Shown here: positions 62,288-64,000 of the stretch, in pieces
How the letters are laid out: each line of letters starts with the position of its first letter
Position numbering within the stretch: the stretch's first letter is position 1
Source of the DNA: Achromobacter mucicolens
Lineage (GTDB): Bacteria; Pseudomonadota; Gammaproteobacteria; Burkholderiales; Burkholderiaceae_B
DNA length: 64,000 nt
Assembly (NCBI RefSeq): GCF_902859725.1
Contig: NZ_CADIJP010000011.1
Location: 124,001-188,000 of the forward strand
Direction: 5' to 3'
The notes under the pieces: generated by a model
Told to the model about the DNA's origin: nothing
What the model saw: only the letters and a program-made list of their open reading frames with translations
The model's database searches: none
Translations under genes and position numbers: made by a program

Positions 62288-63241
62288 TCAGGTTGTCAGG
62301 CTCATCGAAGGACGTTCGCCGGCCAGGGCCTGCGCGATGCTGTCCAGCACCATCTGTCCCATCGCGGCGCGCGTCTCCCACGTGGCGCTGGCGCGGTGCG
62401 CTTGCAGCGTGGTGCGATCCGACTGGCGCAGGGCCGCCGGCACACGGGGCTCATCGACAAAGACATCCAGCCCTGCACCCGCAATGCGCCCGGCCACCAG
62501 CGCCTCGGTCAGGTCGGCCTCGTTGACCAGACGCCCGCGCGCCACGTTGACCAGGAAGCCGCGCGGGCCCAGCGCATCCAGCACCTTGGCGTTGACGATG
62601 CCCTCGGCCTTGTCGGCCGCGGCGCTCAGCACCAGGGCGTCTGACCCGCGCGCCAGTTCGATCAAGTCCGGCACGAATTCATGCGGCAGGTCGTCCATGG
62701 CGCGCAGGTCGGTGTAGCGGATCTGGCATCCGAAGGCCGCGGCGCGCGTGGCGACGGCGCGGCCCACGCGGCCCATGCCGACAATGCCGACGCGCATGCC
62801 GCTGAAGCGGCGCGCGAGCGGGATGGCGCTGGGTGAGGGGAATTGTTCCCACAGGCCTTCCCGCACAAAACGGTCACCCGCGCACAGGTTGCGGCAGGCG
62901 GCGATCAACAGGCCGATCGCCAGGTCGGCCACGTCCTCGGTCAGCGCGCCCAGCGTGGCGGTGACCGGCAGGCCGCGGCCGCGGCAATAGGCCAGGTCCA
63001 CCGCGTCGGTACCCACGCCATTGACCGCCACCACCTTTACGCCCGGCAGCTGTTCCAGCATGGCCCGCGAGATGCCGGTGTGGCCGCCGGTGATGACGGC
63101 CTCGATGCCGGCGCCGTGCTCGCGCAGCCAGGCAGCCTGATCCGGAATCTCGAAGAACTTGTGCACCTGATACAGCGAGGCCAGCTCGTCGTTGACCGCC
63201 GGGATCAGGATGGGGTTGAGTTGCAGGACCTGGGGCTTCAT
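62288..63241 (-). CDS. D-isomer-specific 2-hydroxyacid dehydrogenase
   Basis: A 317-residue enzyme of the hydroxypyruvate/glyoxylate reductase group. The NAD-binding motif is GIVGMGRVGRAV. The catalytic Arg is in NVARGRLVN, the Glu in DVFVDEPRVP and the His in HRASATWETR, all in the expected order. It interconverts a 2-hydroxy and a 2-oxo acid. The ATG at 63241 (MKPQVLQLN) is preferred to a start 19 codons upstream, which has no ribosome-binding site. It is the first gene of the minus-strand operon and divergent from the citrate-synthase-like gene. Confidence 0.92.
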   Translation of the reverse strand: MKPQVLQLNPILIPAVNDELASLYQVHKFFEIPDQAAWLREHGAGIEAVITGGHTGISRAMLEQLPGVKVVAVNGVGTDAVDLAYCRGRGLPVTATLGALTEDVADLAIGLLIAACRNLCAGDRFVREGLWEQFPSPSAIPLARRFSGMRVGIVGMGRVGRAVATRAAAFGCQIRYTDLRAMDDLPHEFVPDLIELARGSDALVLSAAADKAEGIVNAKVLDALGPRGFLVNVARGRLVNEADLTEALVAGRIAGAGLDVFVDEPRVPAALRQSDRTTLQAHRASATWETRAAMGQMVLDSIAQALAGERPSMSLTT

Positions 63242-63309
63242 GTCGGTTCGGCTCTGTTGGGGGACCGGCTGCGGGTCCGCGTTGAACATGGGTCCCATGG
63301 TATTTAATG

Positions 63310-63348
63310 ATTGATTTGTAAAGCAATATTGATCTATAAAATCAATAT
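63310..63348. promoter_or_regulatory. AT-rich palindromes in the divergent promoter region
   Basis: ATATTGAT (63326-63333) and ATCAATAT (63341-63348) are perfect 8-base arms with seven bases between. ATTGATTT (63310-63317) also pairs perfectly with AAATCAAT (63339-63346). The region is strikingly A/T-rich against the GC-rich surroundings and lies between the two divergent genes, 23 bases or more before the citrate-synthase-like ATG. It is a probable operator/promoter region. Confidence 0.6.
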
Positions 63349-63370
63349 ATAAACTTTGCTACAGAAGATC

Positions 63371-64000
63371 ATGGGCACCTGGATAACGATGGCCGAAGCG
63401 TGCACCCAGCTTGGCGTGCGGCCGCAAACCATCTACGCCTACGTCAGCCGCGGCAAGCTGGAAGTCATGCCCGATCCGGCCGATACGCGGCGCAGCCTGT
63501 ATCGCGCCGAAGACGTTGCTGGGCTGGCCAAGCGCAAGCAGGCGGGCCGCAAGCACGAAACCCTGGCGACCAACACGCTTTTCGGCGCCGAGCCCAGCAT
63601 TCCCACGGCCATCTCCACCTTTCACCGGCAGCGCCTGTACTACCGCGGGCAGGATGCCGTCGCGCTGGCCGCGTCGGCCAGCCTGGAGGAGGTGGCCCAA
63701 TTGCTGTGGAATTCCGATCAGCTGGCAGACTTTTCGTGCGCGGTGCGCGTGTCCTCGCCCGGCCGGGTCGCGGCCTTCACGTCGCTGGCCGCGCTGGCAG
63801 CCACCGGGCATTCCACCCGCGGCCGCATGACGCGCGTGCTGCACACCGAGTGCCAGAGCCTTGTCGGCCAATTGGCCAATGCATTTGGCGCGCAGCTCGG
63901 CAAGCGCCCGCTGCACCTGCGTTTTGCGCAGGCGTGGAAGCTTTCGCCGCAGTCCGCGGAGCTTTTGCGCACCGCCATGGTCCTGCTGGTGGACCACGAA
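63371..64000 (+). CDS. Citrate-synthase-family protein with N-terminal helix-turn-helix (partial)
   Basis: The frame runs from an ATG to the right edge without a stop, giving the first 210 residues. Residues 1 to about 55 are a MerR/excisionase-type helix-turn-helix: WITMAEACTQLGVRPQTIYAYVSRGKLE, then TRRSLYRAEDV (in part). From about residue 65 the sequence follows the citrate synthase fold and the window ends at VLLVDHE, the strand carrying the active-site His of the family. The large domain's other catalytic residues are outside. It could be an enzyme with a DNA-binding tail or an enzyme-derived regulator. It is divergent from the hydroxyacid dehydrogenase operon. Confidence 0.85.
   Translation, partial: MGTWITMAEACTQLGVRPQTIYAYVSRGKLEVMPDPADTRRSLYRAEDVAGLAKRKQAGRKHETLATNTLFGAEPSIPTAISTFHRQRLYYRGQDAVALAASASLEEVAQLLWNSDQLADFSCAVRVSSPGRVAAFTSLAALAATGHSTRGRMTRVLHTECQSLVGQLANAFGAQLGKRPLHLRFAQAWKLSPQSAELLRTAMVLLVDHE

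Overview
The window looks like chromosomal DNA of a GC-rich betaproteobacterium of the Burkholderiales, most likely Alcaligenaceae (Achromobacter or Bordetella type). The reasons are the uniformly high GC and codon use, three orphan Bug-type periplasmic receptors, the narGHJI-ppi-moaA layout, and the mixture of many small catabolic operons each with its own regulator. This taxonomic call is inferred from gene content, not from a database search. No rRNA, tRNA, CRISPR array, phage gene or insertion sequence was recognised.

Left part (1-12.7 kb), anaerobic nitrate respiration: the 3' end of narG, then narH, narJ, narI, a parvulin-type isomerase, moaA, a beta-carbonic anhydrase and mobB in one tightly packed, often ATGA-coupled run. 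It is followed by the nitrate/nitrite two-component pair narX-narL. After these come ubiU, ubiV and ubiT for oxygen-independent ubiquinone synthesis, with a candidate FNR-type site at class II spacing from a ubiU that may be leaderless. Together these supply the enzyme, its molybdenum cofactor, its sensor and the quinone needed for denitrifying growth.

12.7-25.2 kb, transport and sulfur/amino-acid metabolism: a minus-strand amino-acid ABC transporter in which the AapQ-like and AapM-like permeases are fused in one frame, with a 14-bp tandem repeat between it and the aapJ-like receptor gene and no ATPase gene nearby. Divergent from it are a class V aminotransferase, a MetY-type O-acetylhomoserine sulfhydrylase and a Tat-exported hydrolase. 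Then an AraC regulator faces an operon of an AhpD-like protein, an atypical acyl-CoA-dehydrogenase-fold flavoprotein and a complete NitT/TauT-type ABC transporter.

25.2-39.6 kb: two proteins of unclear function, a GntR-controlled sugar-acid-type cluster (IlvD/Edd dehydratase, RraA-like protein, Bug receptor), a methyltransferase, a quinone-reductase-like gene with its TetR regulator and an excellent 35-bp palindrome, a cation diffusion facilitator, and a DUF2946-TonB receptor-PepSY metal-uptake group.

39.6-46.7 kb: a tripartite RND efflux system (adaptor, pump, divergent outer-membrane factor) around a TetR gene, with the same 24-bp palindrome on both sides of that gene. 46.7-59.3 kb holds assorted single genes: a sorbosone-dehydrogenase-like protein, a DJ-1/PfpI protein, cupin and Bug, two LysR regulators, RidA-like, MaoC, ProP, PhzF, VOC, a GGDEF protein and a low-complexity exported protein.

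Right end (59.7-64 kb): a minus-strand catabolic operon (2-hydroxyacid dehydrogenase, fumarylacetoacetase-family, SDR, Bug receptor) is divergent from a citrate-synthase-family gene that begins with a DNA-binding helix-turn-helix and runs off the window. The AT-rich spacer between them carries palindromes. This arrangement and the fused permease with its tandem repeats are the most unusual things seen.
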